Shown piece by piece: positions 18,144 through 26,537 of a stretch of 60,935 nucleotides of DNA. Origin of the DNA: Planctomycetota bacterium (lineage in GTDB: Bacteria; Planctomycetota; Phycisphaerae; Sedimentisphaerales; Anaerobacaceae); NCBI GenBank assembly GCA_013349615.1, contig DUZJ01000009.1, forward strand, positions 1 to 60,935. Direction: 5' to 3'. A model generated the notes under the pieces. That model was given only the letters and a program-made list of their open reading frames with translations, was not told the DNA's origin and did no database searches. A program made the translations under genes and the position numbers. How positions within the stretch are numbered: the stretch's first letter is position 1; every line of letters starts with the position of its first letter.

Positions 18144-18638
18144 ATGCGAAAGCAAAATATCATCCGAGTGTTTTTGTTTGTTGTCTTTTTCAGCATTGGC
18201 GCAGGAGCGTTGAGCGGCTCTATACTTTGTGCTGATTTGCTTCGATACTATCACGATAGAGAACTGCTGGAAGCAGAGAAAGAACTGTCAAATCAGCTCA
18301 AATCCCTGAACGCCGACTACGATGCCCTGCTGGAGCAGTTGGATAAAGACCCTAATCTTATCAAACGGATTGCCCCTGCTACGCTCGGCGTGGAACATAA
18401 CGACGTAGATACTATTTACCCGAAGGCAACAGCCGAGCAATTGGCCGCCGCCAGAAAAGCCCTGACGGAAGATATGGGCCTAAACACTACCGACTCGACA
18501 CTGCCCACGTGGCTTACCCGCTGCAAAGAACCGGCGCGACGAACAATGCTTTTTTTTGCCGGTGCAGGTTTAATCCTTGTTTCGTTTATATGTTTCGGTC
18601 CGGCAAAAGAGAAAAGTCGAGAAGAAGCCAAAAGTTAA
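18144..18638 (+). CDS. Small bitopic membrane protein with coiled coil
   Basis: 164 residues from ATG 18144; a longer frame would start inside eno. There is a hydrophobic helix at about 9-33, a coiled-coil-like LEAEKELSNQLKSLNADYDALLEQL segment, a soluble middle, and a second helix near 135-155 ending in a charged tail. The layout resembles FtsB/septum-formation-initiator-like proteins with an added helix, but I see no diagnostic motif. The gap to eno is filled by ACGCAATACGCAATACG repeats. Confidence 0.6.
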   Translation: MRKQNIIRVFLFVVFFSIGAGALSGSILCADLLRYYHDRELLEAEKELSNQLKSLNADYDALLEQLDKDPNLIKRIAPATLGVEHNDVDTIYPKATAEQLAAARKALTEDMGLNTTDSTLPTWLTRCKEPARRTMLFFAGAGLILVSFICFGPAKEKSREEAKS

Positions 18639-18672
18639 ACTCCATTAGATAAATCCCCCAACAAATATCTAA

Positions 18673-18794
18673 TACCAATTACAGTTAAAGATTGCCGATA
18701 GAATCAGACGTAGCGCCGACTGGAAGGGTCTGGATTCCTGCTTTCGCAGGAATGACAGGCTCAGGCAATCGGCAATAACTAAGTAGAATTGGTA
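18673..18794. repeat. 122-bp nested inverted-repeat element
   Basis: Outer ends TACCAATT (18673-18680) and AATTGGTA (18787-18794); inner pair ATTGCCGAT (18691-18699) and ATCGGCAAT (18768-18776). The centre carries an ATTCCTGC...GCAGGAAT palindrome followed by GACAG. No reading frame inside. It looks like a MITE-type element that has received, or evolved around, a REP-like palindrome. Confidence 0.75.
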
Positions 18795-18850
18795 TAATGG
18801 GTTAAACTCGCAAATATGTTTCGAGCTGTTGGTCCGCCGCCCACAACTTT

Positions 18851-18878
18851 GTACGGGCGGTTCGCGAACCGCCCCTAC
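18851..18878. repeat. GGTTCGCGAACC-family palindrome (copy 4), supplies a stop codon
   Basis: GTACGGGCGGTTCGCGAACC plus GCCCCTAC, identical to copy 3. Its CTAC end gives the TAG stop of the minus-strand histidine kinase (18875-18877). Confidence 0.92.
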
Positions 18879-20914
18879 CGGGCGGCTAAGGCCACCCTGA
18901 AGATAGCGCCGATCGGCCTGGCGGTGATGATTTCCACGAAACCATCGTGCGCCTGGGCGAATTTTTTCACGAGCGCAAGACCCAGGCCCGTTCCGGTGGT
19001 TTCGCGTGTAGCTTCTGACCCGGAGCGGAAGAACTCCTCAAAAACTTTATACCGCAGCCGATGAGGCACGCCGGGGCCATGGTCCTCAACTTCTATTAAG
19101 ATGAACCGGTCATCGCTCCTGGTTCGGACCGTAATAATCTTATCCTGTGCATTACGGGCGTATTTGATTGCGTTGTCCACCAAATTAACAACTATCTGTG
19201 TAACGGCATCAGGGTCAAAAGCCGTTTGACCAAGCTGCCCAAGCTCTGTTTTTATCGAAAAGCCGTTCTGCTCGGCATAGGGCTTCATCATTTCGACTAC
19301 GTCCGCAATGCACTCGTTAATATCGCCCAGACTGAACGTATATTTTTTCCGTCCCTTTTGGATGCGAGAAAAGTCAAGCACGTTCTCAATGAGCCTGCTC
19401 AATCGTTCGCTTTCGGCCCGCATACTCCCGTAATATTCGGCGAGCTTGTCCTCCGATTTGACCCAGTTCTTCTCCAGCATCTCCGAGTACATTCGTATTG
19501 AAGTCAGCGGAGTTCTAAGCTCGTGCGAGACGGCGGATATAAAATCATCCTTTTTTTGTGCTAATTTGAGCTGCGTCCTCGCACTGAGCCATAAACTGGC
19601 AAGCGCCAGCGTTACCGCCAAAAGCACTATCGAAATAATACCGAAATACCAGTGTCGAAGCTGACTTATCTGTTCGGCAATCCAGGCAGGGTCGATTTCC
19701 ATAAGGTTTAATACCAGCTCACCAAAGTCAAAGACTAATACTGCTGTATAGGCGGCATTTTTATTTTCCGCCCACCCATTTTTCGTTTGAGGTAATTCAA
19801 AGCTCATACCGTCGCGCATCAACCGCCTTGTGGATTCTTTGACCTCCTGAATCAACTTCTTTTCATTAAGCTGGAATCCCTGTAGAAAATGCGTGTCTTC
19901 GATTTGTACGTTTCTGACCAAAAACACCTGCCCGCCAAATATGGATTCCTCAGCGTTCCCGCCGCCGGTAACTATGGGCTCAAAGCCTCCGACCCTGACC
20001 TGCACTGTATCACTTTGCTCTTCCTGCCTGGATAACTGTAACTCAACGTTCGTATCCAGCGCTTGCTCTATTTGTGCTATTTGTGGTTGGGACAGCGCTG
20101 ACTGGCTCGCCTCCTCCGATTGTTCTAAATCCGTTTGTACATTCCGCTGCCTTCTGCGGGAATCTTCTACTCGCTGCTGCAAACCCGTGTTTGCAGCAAC
20201 ATTGTCTATAAATGTCTGACGCTGCTGCTGTATAATCTGAGTTTTTTGTTGCTGCGCCCGCAGACTCTCGATGGGCAAGTCCTTTCCCTGCCGGCCTTTC
20301 AATCCTTCGACCTTCGCGTCTTTGCTTTTCTGAACGTTACCTTTGGCCAACTTAGCTTGTTTAAGGGTTTCCAACGCGGTCTTTGTCGAGCTGCTAACTT
20401 CTTTGCTGAAAGCCATTTTGAATGAAGCCGGTGTCACACCATTCAGCACGGGCAGCAGATTGGTCTCTATGTTTTTGCGGTTAAACTGTACTTGAAGCAA
20501 CAGTATTTTGTTTTCCCCTGTCGCACCCTCCCTTTGCACTATGTCGTCATTTGGGGTGATGATGGTGCCGTTCGACTCGATTTGAAAGTTGCCCCAGGCG
20601 AAGCTGTTGTCCAGCCTACCGGCCAGCGGAGAGCGTAAAAAAGCCACCTGCTGAGCTCGCCGACCAGGCGCGACGTTTTCCGGCACATAGTAATACTGGT
20701 AATCGGTATAAGGGCGGTCCTGTTCGGTCAGAATAAACTCATCGAGTTTGCGGTTGACATCCTGCCTGATTTGCTCGGCCACCTCGGCAAATTCGCCCAG
20801 ACGCGCCCCTTGCAGTCCCTCTGCCCATTTTTCGACGGCGTGGTATCCCAGCACCGACAGGCCACAAAGGGCAGAAAGAATTATCACCGATAAAATAATA
20901 AGTCGCCTGTACAT
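18875..20914 (-). CDS. Membrane sensor histidine kinase (partner of the PhoB-type regulator)
   Basis: 679 residues from ATG 20914; a longer frame adds only repeat-derived residues. Transmembrane helix 1 lies at about 3-24, a large extracytoplasmic region at 25-420, helix 2 at about 423-443. The HisKA domain has the phosphorylation motif SAVSHELRTPLTS (H464) and the HATPase has N581 (NLVDNAIKYA), DHGPGVP and GTGLGLAL. The sensor region contains about 110 residues (180-290) that are strongly glutamine- and charge-rich and probably coiled coil, which is unusual. No PAS or HAMP domain is evident. Its stop codon lies in a palindromic repeat. It follows the regulator gene, separated by 74 bases of ATCGAG-type repeat. 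Confidence 0.9.
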   Translation of the reverse strand: MYRRLIILSVIILSALCGLSVLGYHAVEKWAEGLQGARLGEFAEVAEQIRQDVNRKLDEFILTEQDRPYTDYQYYYVPENVAPGRRAQQVAFLRSPLAGRLDNSFAWGNFQIESNGTIITPNDDIVQREGATGENKILLLQVQFNRKNIETNLLPVLNGVTPASFKMAFSKEVSSSTKTALETLKQAKLAKGNVQKSKDAKVEGLKGRQGKDLPIESLRAQQQKTQIIQQQRQTFIDNVAANTGLQQRVEDSRRRQRNVQTDLEQSEEASQSALSQPQIAQIEQALDTNVELQLSRQEEQSDTVQVRVGGFEPIVTGGGNAEESIFGGQVFLVRNVQIEDTHFLQGFQLNEKKLIQEVKESTRRLMRDGMSFELPQTKNGWAENKNAAYTAVLVFDFGELVLNLMEIDPAWIAEQISQLRHWYFGIISIVLLAVTLALASLWLSARTQLKLAQKKDDFISAVSHELRTPLTSIRMYSEMLEKNWVKSEDKLAEYYGSMRAESERLSRLIENVLDFSRIQKGRKKYTFSLGDINECIADVVEMMKPYAEQNGFSIKTELGQLGQTAFDPDAVTQIVVNLVDNAIKYARNAQDKIITVRTRSDDRFILIEVEDHGPGVPHRLRYKVFEEFFRSGSEATRETTGTGLGLALVKKFAQAHDGFVEIITARPIGAIFRVALAAR

Positions 20915-20988
20915 ATCTCGATTCTCGTTTCTCGATACTCGATTCTCGATACTATAATGAGCATCAAGCATCGAGCATCGAGCTACAA

Positions 20989-21681
20989 CTACGTTTCATA
21001 CTTATAGCCTGCCCCTCGCACGGTTTTGATAATCTTCGGGTCGGCTGAGTTCTTCTCGATTTTGCTGCGCAGTTTGGCGATGTGCATATCCGTGGTTCGG
21101 GTGCCCAATTCACTCATAGTCTCGTCCCAAACCTCTTTGTAGAGTTCTTCCCTGCTGATGACCCGGTTTGGATTTGCGGCAAAATACCGTATGATTGCCG
21201 CTTCTCGCTTTGTAATTTCTATTTCCTGATTTTTGTGCATCACTTTCAGCGCTGCAATATCGACATCCAAATCTGCAAATTTAAAGGTAAGCCCGACTGC
21301 TCTGGCCGGGTCCGTCCGGCGCAGCACCGCCTTTATCCGTGCCAGCAGCTCCTCGAGCGCAAACGGCTTTGTGATATAGTCATCTGCTCCGAGGTTCAGG
21401 CCGGTCACTTTTTCTTTTTCCTGCCCCTTGGCCGTCAGCATAATGACGGGAGTCTGCATGCCGTCCCGACGCCATCTTGTACAAAGCTGCTCACCGCTGA
21501 TTTTCGGCAGCATCAGGTCAAGCAAAATCAAACAAAAAAGCTTCTCAGCCACAATACGCTGGGCTTCGAGACCATCCACAGCTTCGGTAACACGAAAATT
21601 ATGAAACTCGAGAAAATCCCTCAGTGCCGAGCGGATTTTCTGCTCATCTTCAACTACTAATATGTGTGCTTTTTGCTCCAT
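20989..21681 (-). CDS. OmpR/PhoB-family response regulator
   Basis: 230 residues. The receiver domain shows VVEDEQ (acidic pocket), LILLDLMLP with the phospho-aspartate, and the switch residues MLTAKG and ITKPF. The winged-helix output domain shows ITKREAAIIRYFAANPNRVISREELY and the recognition helix TRTTDMHIAKLRSKIEK, then the wing IKTVRGAGYKYE. AGGTG precedes ATG 21681. Its promoter contains the 11-bp-spaced repeats, consistent with autoregulation. PhoB is the closest common type, but the stimulus is unproven. Confidence 0.93.
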   Translation of the reverse strand: MEQKAHILVVEDEQKIRSALRDFLEFHNFRVTEAVDGLEAQRIVAEKLFCLILLDLMLPKISGEQLCTRWRRDGMQTPVIMLTAKGQEKEKVTGLNLGADDYITKPFALEELLARIKAVLRRTDPARAVGLTFKFADLDVDIAALKVMHKNQEIEITKREAAIIRYFAANPNRVISREELYKEVWDETMSELGTRTTDMHIAKLRSKIEKNSADPKIIKTVRGAGYKYET

Positions 21682-21697
21682 ACGTCACCTACTATAT

Positions 21698-21743
21698 ATT
21701 ATAGACTAAATCGGGGCTGAAGGTTTGTAAATGTTTTGTAAAA
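21698..21743 (-). promoter_or_regulatory. Response-regulator promoter with paired TTTTACA repeats
   Basis: Minus strand: TTTTACAAAAC and ATTTACAAACC lie head-to-tail at 11-base spacing (21743-21722), then an 18-base spacer, then TATAAT (21698-21703). The same layout occurs in the divergent promoter and in the two small-RNA promoters. No -35 hexamer at the correct distance. Confidence 0.65.
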
Positions 21744-21757
21744 AAGCTCACGTTTTA

Positions 21758-21803
21758 TTTTACACCCATTTTACTCAACCGGCAGCCGTCAATGTCGTAT
21801 TAT
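21758..21803 (+). promoter_or_regulatory. VWA-gene promoter with paired TTTTACA repeats
   Basis: Plus strand: TTTTACACCCA and TTTTACTCAACC at 11-base spacing (21758-21780), a 17-base spacer, then TATTAT (21798-21803). It mirrors the divergent regulator promoter. A further TTTTACAAACC occurs at 21824-21834, downstream of the predicted start. Confidence 0.6.
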
Positions 21804-21853
21804 AGATTTAGTTCGAGAAACAATTTTACAAACCTTTTTGAAAGGAACTGAAA

Positions 21854-23188
21854 ATGAAAAAGTTAATGCAGACAATTCTGTTCAGCCTTTTGGTACTGCA
21901 GGCAGATTTGGTTTTCGCCGACATTTCGCCTGCCGGTCAGTTAAGGCTCAATGCAGCAATGGGGCATCCTGTCATGTTAGCTCACAAAAAGCAGGTCGCT
22001 TATCTTCGCATAGGGCTGACAGGTTTTACATTGCCAACCCGGCAGGATCGTGCGCCGGTCAACATCGCAATTGTAATCGACAAATCCGGCTCAATGAGTG
22101 GCGACAAAATTGCCAAAGCAAAGGACGCAGCGATCATGGCTATCGACCGTCTCAATTGCAACGATATTATTTCTGTCGTTACTTATGATTCAAGGGTAAA
22201 TGTTTTGGTGCCGGCCACGAAAGTTGCGGACAAGGAAATGATATTCCGCAGGATACGAGACATCAGCGCCGGCGGAAGTACGGCTTTGTACAACGGCGTC
22301 AGCAAAGGGGCAAAAGAGCTGAGGAAGTTCGTTTCCGACAATCGAGTTAACCGGCTGGTTTTATTGTCGGACGGCCTGGCGAATGTCGGCCCGCAAACTC
22401 CGACAGAATTAGGTCGGCTCGGAGCTTATTTGATTAAGGATGGTATCTCGGTAACGACTATCGGCCTGGGACTGGGTTATAACGAAGATTTGATGACTCA
22501 ATTGGCTTATAAAAGTGATGGCAGCCATTACTTCGCTGAAACTGCTGATGAACTTTCCGGTGTTTTTGACAGCGAATTTGGACGGGCGCTTTCCGTAGTA
22601 GCCCAGGAGATTCAAATAAAAATCAGATGTGCACGTGGTATAAGGCCCATCCGACTCCTCGGAAGACAAGGCCTAATCGAGGGACAAAATGTCGAGGTTT
22701 TCATCAATCAGCTTTATAGCAAACACGAGAAGCTCATTATGCTGGAACTCGAAGTGCCCGGAAGCGCCAGGGGGCACAAACGAAAAATAGCTGCGGTTAA
22801 CGTCAGCTACACGAATCTTAAAAACCATACGACCGACAGAATCAGCAGTCAGGTAGAGGTGAATTTTTCAAATTCAGAAGAACTAATCGAAAGACAAACC
22901 AATCATGATGTGATGGCCGATGTGATTGAGCTTATCGCCACCGAACGCAACGAGCTGGCATTGAAACTAAGGGACAAAGGAAAAACGAAGCAGGCTTGTG
23001 AACTGTTGTTCGAGAATGAAGCGTATCTCAAAGACAATGCGGCCCGGTACGATTCTCAAAAGCTCACAAAATACGCTGAGCAACAAAGAGAGGACAGATA
23101 TAATATGGACGAAGCAAATTGGGCAAGACAGCGGAAAATAATGCGTAAGTATCAATTCCACAACAACAGTCAGCAAGGCAAAAAATGA
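21854..23188 (+). CDS. Secreted von Willebrand factor A-domain protein
   Basis: 444 residues with a signal peptide (MQTILFSLLVLQADLVFA). A VWA domain of the YfbK/inter-alpha-trypsin-inhibitor type spans about residues 70-250: the MIDAS metal site is complete, with IVIDKSGSM (DxSxS), the threonine in GGSTALYNG, and the aspartate in LLSDGLAN. The C-terminal 200 residues form a beta-rich and then helical region. AAAGGAA precedes the ATG. It lies divergent from the two-component system and 48 bases before the MuiA-like gene, so both are probably regulated together. Likely extracytoplasmic protein-protein contacts. Confidence 0.88.
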   Translation: MKKLMQTILFSLLVLQADLVFADISPAGQLRLNAAMGHPVMLAHKKQVAYLRIGLTGFTLPTRQDRAPVNIAIVIDKSGSMSGDKIAKAKDAAIMAIDRLNCNDIISVVTYDSRVNVLVPATKVADKEMIFRRIRDISAGGSTALYNGVSKGAKELRKFVSDNRVNRLVLLSDGLANVGPQTPTELGRLGAYLIKDGISVTTIGLGLGYNEDLMTQLAYKSDGSHYFAETADELSGVFDSEFGRALSVVAQEIQIKIRCARGIRPIRLLGRQGLIEGQNVEVFINQLYSKHEKLIMLELEVPGSARGHKRKIAAVNVSYTNLKNHTTDRISSQVEVNFSNSEELIERQTNHDVMADVIELIATERNELALKLRDKGKTKQACELLFENEAYLKDNAARYDSQKLTKYAEQQREDRYNMDEANWARQRKIMRKYQFHNNSQQGKK

Positions 23189-23236
23189 TTTGTCAGAATA
23201 AAATTTCGTAATCACAAATTTTGAAAGGAGCACAAA

Positions 23237-24988
23237 ATGGAAAAGAAAACACAAGCCCTCGTATTAGCGGTTGTGGTAATCGCTCTGGCGACCACAGCGG
23301 CCTTTGCAGATGCGCAAACAATAAGCGGGGCAATCTCAAAGGTAACGGTTTACCGCGGCCAGGCCCTGGTGACACGTACGCTCAACGTTGATTTGCCGGC
23401 GGGCACTTCCGAGCTAATCGTCACAGACCTGCCGGCCAAGATTGTTTCCGAAAGCATTTATGCGCAGACTTCGGGCGATATTAAAGTGCTGAGCGTAAGG
23501 TTTCGGGAGAGAGCGGTAAGGGAAGATACGCGGGAAGAAGTCAAACAGCTTGATGCCCGGATTGAGGATGTAAAACACAAACTTAAATACGCTGAGAGCA
23601 AGAATAAGCATCGTGAACGGCAGTGGGAGATGTTCGCGAAGCTTAAAGACTTTACCATTACGGCAGCTAAAAGCGACCTTAATAGGGGTTTGTTAACTTT
23701 TGAGCCTATTGAAAGCCTTACCAGCCTCATAGAAGAAAAGGGCCTTGAGTATCATAAGCAGTTTTTGGAGCTCGATGACAAAATCGCTCAATTGAAAAAG
23801 GAACTGGAGTTGCTTGATCGCAAACGTAAGCAGCTCGATGCCGGTCGTTCCCGGACGGAGCGTGAAGCGGTGCTGTACGTAAGTAACACAGCCAAGAAAA
23901 AGGCCACTATAGAGTTGAGCTATCTGGTAAACGGTGCTAATTGGACCCCACAATACAACCTGCGGGCCAATCCCAAACAATCAAACGTCCTGATTGAATA
24001 CAACGCAGTCGTTAACCAGACCAGCGGCGAAAATTGGGAGGGAGTTGCTTTGAACCTTTCCACGGCCGAGCCGACTATGGTTTCCGCCCCTCCGATTCTC
24101 GAACCAATGCTCGTGGGCCTTTCTCGTCCTGCACAAACCCAACAGGCCGAACAACAGCGTTTTGTGCAGATTGAGAATGTTCGACGCCAGTTACAATCCC
24201 GCAAATACAATATTAAAAAGGGTATAGCTGCCAATGCAGACCTTAATGAACTGGCAATATCCAACCAGGGCTTTGTCCTTCAGGCCAGCAGTCAACAGGT
24301 GAAAGAGTTCCAAAAACAGTTGGCCGTTGTCGCTCGTAAAGAGGGTGTCAGCGTAACATACAATTTGCCCGGCAGGCTCAGCCTGCCCAGTCGAAGCGAC
24401 CAGCAGCTTGTTACGATAGCTTCTGTTTCGGCCAAAGCTGACTTCACGCTCATTGCCACCCCATTGCTTACTGACTATGTCTATCTGCAAGCGGAGCTGC
24501 TCAACGACAGCGATACGATTCTATTGCCCGGACAGGCCAGCGTGTTCCGTAACGGCGAATTCGTCGGCAACAGCCAATTGCCGCTGGTTACTATCGGCGA
24601 AAAGTTGACGGCCGGCTTCGGCATAGATTCTCAGGTCCAGGTAGCCCACGAGCTTGAAGACAAAAAGAGCCGTGTTCAGGGCGGAAATCGCATCGATACA
24701 TACCATTACCGTATCGCTCTGAGCAATTACAAGAATACCGGGGTCGAATTGCAATTGCTCGACCGGCTGCCGTACACGGAGGACACTTCCGTCAAAATAG
24801 AACTCGTGAAAACTGAGCCCGAGTTAAGCAAAGACAGCGAATACCTGCGTACCGCCCGTAAAAAGGGCATTTTGCGCTGGGACCTGAATGTGCCGCCCAA
24901 TACCGTCGACGAAGATGCAACTGTTGTACAATACAGCTTTACGATGGAATACGATAAGAACATGCAAATCCAGCCTCGTCGCCAATAG
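23237..24988 (+). CDS. DUF4139-domain (mucoidy inhibitor MuiA family) protein
   Basis: 583 residues, signal peptide in the first 25. Residues about 30-130 are the DUF4140 N-terminal domain (ISKVTVYRGQALVTRTLNVD, DLPAKIVSESIYA). A long coiled coil runs to about 215 (LDDKIAQLKKELELLDRKRK). The rest is the DUF4139 beta domain with the typical ELSYLVNGANWTPQYNLRA and the C-terminal LRWDLNVPPN. The function of the family is not settled; it is envelope-associated. A strong AAAGGAGC site precedes the start. It probably shares the promoter of the VWA gene. Confidence 0.88.
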   Translation: MEKKTQALVLAVVVIALATTAAFADAQTISGAISKVTVYRGQALVTRTLNVDLPAGTSELIVTDLPAKIVSESIYAQTSGDIKVLSVRFRERAVREDTREEVKQLDARIEDVKHKLKYAESKNKHRERQWEMFAKLKDFTITAAKSDLNRGLLTFEPIESLTSLIEEKGLEYHKQFLELDDKIAQLKKELELLDRKRKQLDAGRSRTEREAVLYVSNTAKKKATIELSYLVNGANWTPQYNLRANPKQSNVLIEYNAVVNQTSGENWEGVALNLSTAEPTMVSAPPILEPMLVGLSRPAQTQQAEQQRFVQIENVRRQLQSRKYNIKKGIAANADLNELAISNQGFVLQASSQQVKEFQKQLAVVARKEGVSVTYNLPGRLSLPSRSDQQLVTIASVSAKADFTLIATPLLTDYVYLQAELLNDSDTILLPGQASVFRNGEFVGNSQLPLVTIGEKLTAGFGIDSQVQVAHELEDKKSRVQGGNRIDTYHYRIALSNYKNTGVELQLLDRLPYTEDTSVKIELVKTEPELSKDSEYLRTARKKGILRWDLNVPPNTVDEDATVVQYSFTMEYDKNMQIQPRRQ

Positions 24989-25011
24989 GTCCGCATCAGG
25001 ATAAGTGCTCC

Positions 25012-25046
25012 GGCCCCCCAACGCACTATTTTGCGTTGGGGGGGCC
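25012..25046 (+). terminator. Strong GC hairpin after the MuiA-like gene
   Basis: GGCCCCCCAACGCA and TGCGTTGGGGGGGCC enclose a six-base loop: a stem of about 14 pairs located 24 bases after the stop. There is no T-tract, so it may stabilise the transcript end or terminate with Rho. Confidence 0.6.
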
Positions 25047-25175
25047 AGGGCCGGCTGCAGCTTCTGCCATACTCGGAGTTTCCGACATTCATATTAGATA
25101 CGCCTTTCCTGCCCCTTACTTTCCAGGAGTCTCCATCGACACGACATTTTCTGCCCAGCTTTTTTTGAAAAAAGA

Positions 25176-25204
25176 TTGTGAACGCGCGACTTTTGGTGTA
25201 AACT
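25176..25204 (+). promoter_or_regulatory. Possible dnaN promoter
   Basis: TTGTGA and TAAACT with 17-base spacing, about 80 bases upstream of dnaN. Moderate match to a housekeeping promoter. Confidence 0.35.
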
Positions 25205-25283
25205 ACAGCAGTATTTTTCAGGATTTTGTCTGAAAAGGGTTTGAAATTTTGACACTTTTGGCATTTTGATACAGAGGTCCATT

Positions 25284-26390
25284 ATGAAAGTAAATTTTAA
25301 TAGAGAAGCGCTTTCCGAGGTTTTAGGCCTGCTGACGTCCGTGGTGCCAAGCCGAACACCCAAGCCGATACTGCGCTGCGTCCAAATCACGACCGGCGAG
25401 AAAGAGGTCCGGATTTGCGCTACGGACCTCGAGATTGGAATCAACTGCCTGGTCCATGAGGTGCAGATTGAAGAGGCCGGCGAGGTGGTTGTGCCTGCGG
25501 ACCGGCTGGCTGCCATTGTGCGTGAAAGTGTTGACGAGGTGCTGTCAATGCAGGCTGGGGAAGGGACCTGCGAGATACGAGGAGCCGACAGCCACTTTAC
25601 GATTTATGGCCAGGAGCCGGGCCAGTACCCCACCGTTCCGGGCTTCGAAGGGCAAGCCAATATGAAGATTGCTTTGAGTAATCTTCAGGCCGGCAGTGAC
25701 CAGTGTTTGTTTGCCACAGCCAGGGAAAGCAGTCGCTATGCAATTAACGGCGTGCTGTGGGAGATTAAGGGCAAAAAGCTTCTGTTAGTTGCCACCGACG
25801 GCAGGAGACTGGCACGCTGCAGGGTCAACCTAACTTCGGCCCCGGACGAAAAGATGGCGGCAACCAAGATAATAGTACCTGCCAAGACGATGTCACTGTT
25901 AGATAAAATCGGCTCCCACGACAAGGACGCGGTCGCGGTAAAACTTGTCGACAACCAGATACTGTTGAGCTGCGGCGATGTGGTGATAAGTTCGAATCTT
26001 GTGGAGGGTAATTTCCCGAAGTATGAAGATATAATCCCGACCGATAACGATAAGAAGCTGAAACTATCAACCGAAGCGACATTGAGCGCGGTCCGCCGCT
26101 CGGCACTGCTGACGAGTGAGGAGTCCAGAGGTATAAAACTGTCGATAGGAAAGGAAACCGCGGTCTTTTCCGGCAGGGCCCCGGAGACCGGAGATGCACA
26201 AATCGAGATGGCGGTCGATTATAAAGGCGAGCCGGTCGAGATTGGCTTTAATCCGCTGTTTTTGATAGATGTCTTGAGGGTCATCAAAACTCCGGAATTT
26301 GAATTGGAGTTAGGACAACCTGATAGACCCGGCCTGATAAAAAGTGGAGCAGATTTTCTCTATGTCTTGATGCCGATTAACCTGGGATAA
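25284..26390 (+). CDS. dnaN: DNA polymerase III beta subunit (sliding clamp)
   Basis: 368 residues from ATG 25284 (AGAGG upstream). The protein has the three-domain clamp layout: the N-terminal FNREALSEVLGLLTSVVPSRTPKPILRC, the middle-domain motif SSRYAINGVLW with LLVATDGRRLA, and a C-terminal domain ending YVLMPINLG, where the P-M-x-I/L terminus forms part of the partner-binding pocket. It is followed by dciA and gyrB, the order known from dnaA-region clusters, but dnaA and recF are absent here. Confidence 0.96.
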   Translation: MKVNFNREALSEVLGLLTSVVPSRTPKPILRCVQITTGEKEVRICATDLEIGINCLVHEVQIEEAGEVVVPADRLAAIVRESVDEVLSMQAGEGTCEIRGADSHFTIYGQEPGQYPTVPGFEGQANMKIALSNLQAGSDQCLFATARESSRYAINGVLWEIKGKKLLLVATDGRRLARCRVNLTSAPDEKMAATKIIVPAKTMSLLDKIGSHDKDAVAVKLVDNQILLSCGDVVISSNLVEGNFPKYEDIIPTDNDKKLKLSTEATLSAVRRSALLTSEESRGIKLSIGKETAVFSGRAPETGDAQIEMAVDYKGEPVEIGFNPLFLIDVLRVIKTPEFELELGQPDRPGLIKSGADFLYVLMPINLG

Positions 26391-26497
26391 CCCCGCACCT
26401 ATTTCGGGCTTGTGGTTTCGATTCTGATTTTAAGGTTTGATATACAAAACAACATTCGAGAATAATCGGCAGTTGGAATTCCGAAATAGGTGCGGGG
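26391..26497. repeat. 107-bp element with perfect 17-bp inverted ends
   Basis: CCCCGCACCTATTTCGG (26391-26407) and CCGAAATAGGTGCGGGG (26481-26497) are exact reverse complements. The AT-rich centre has no reading frame. The element begins on the base after the dnaN stop codon. It has a MITE-like form; it could also act as a transcript-end hairpin. Confidence 0.8.
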
Positions 26498-26537
26498 CAC
26501 AGCTTTGCATTTTTCGTTTTAAGTATTCGTTTCTGTA

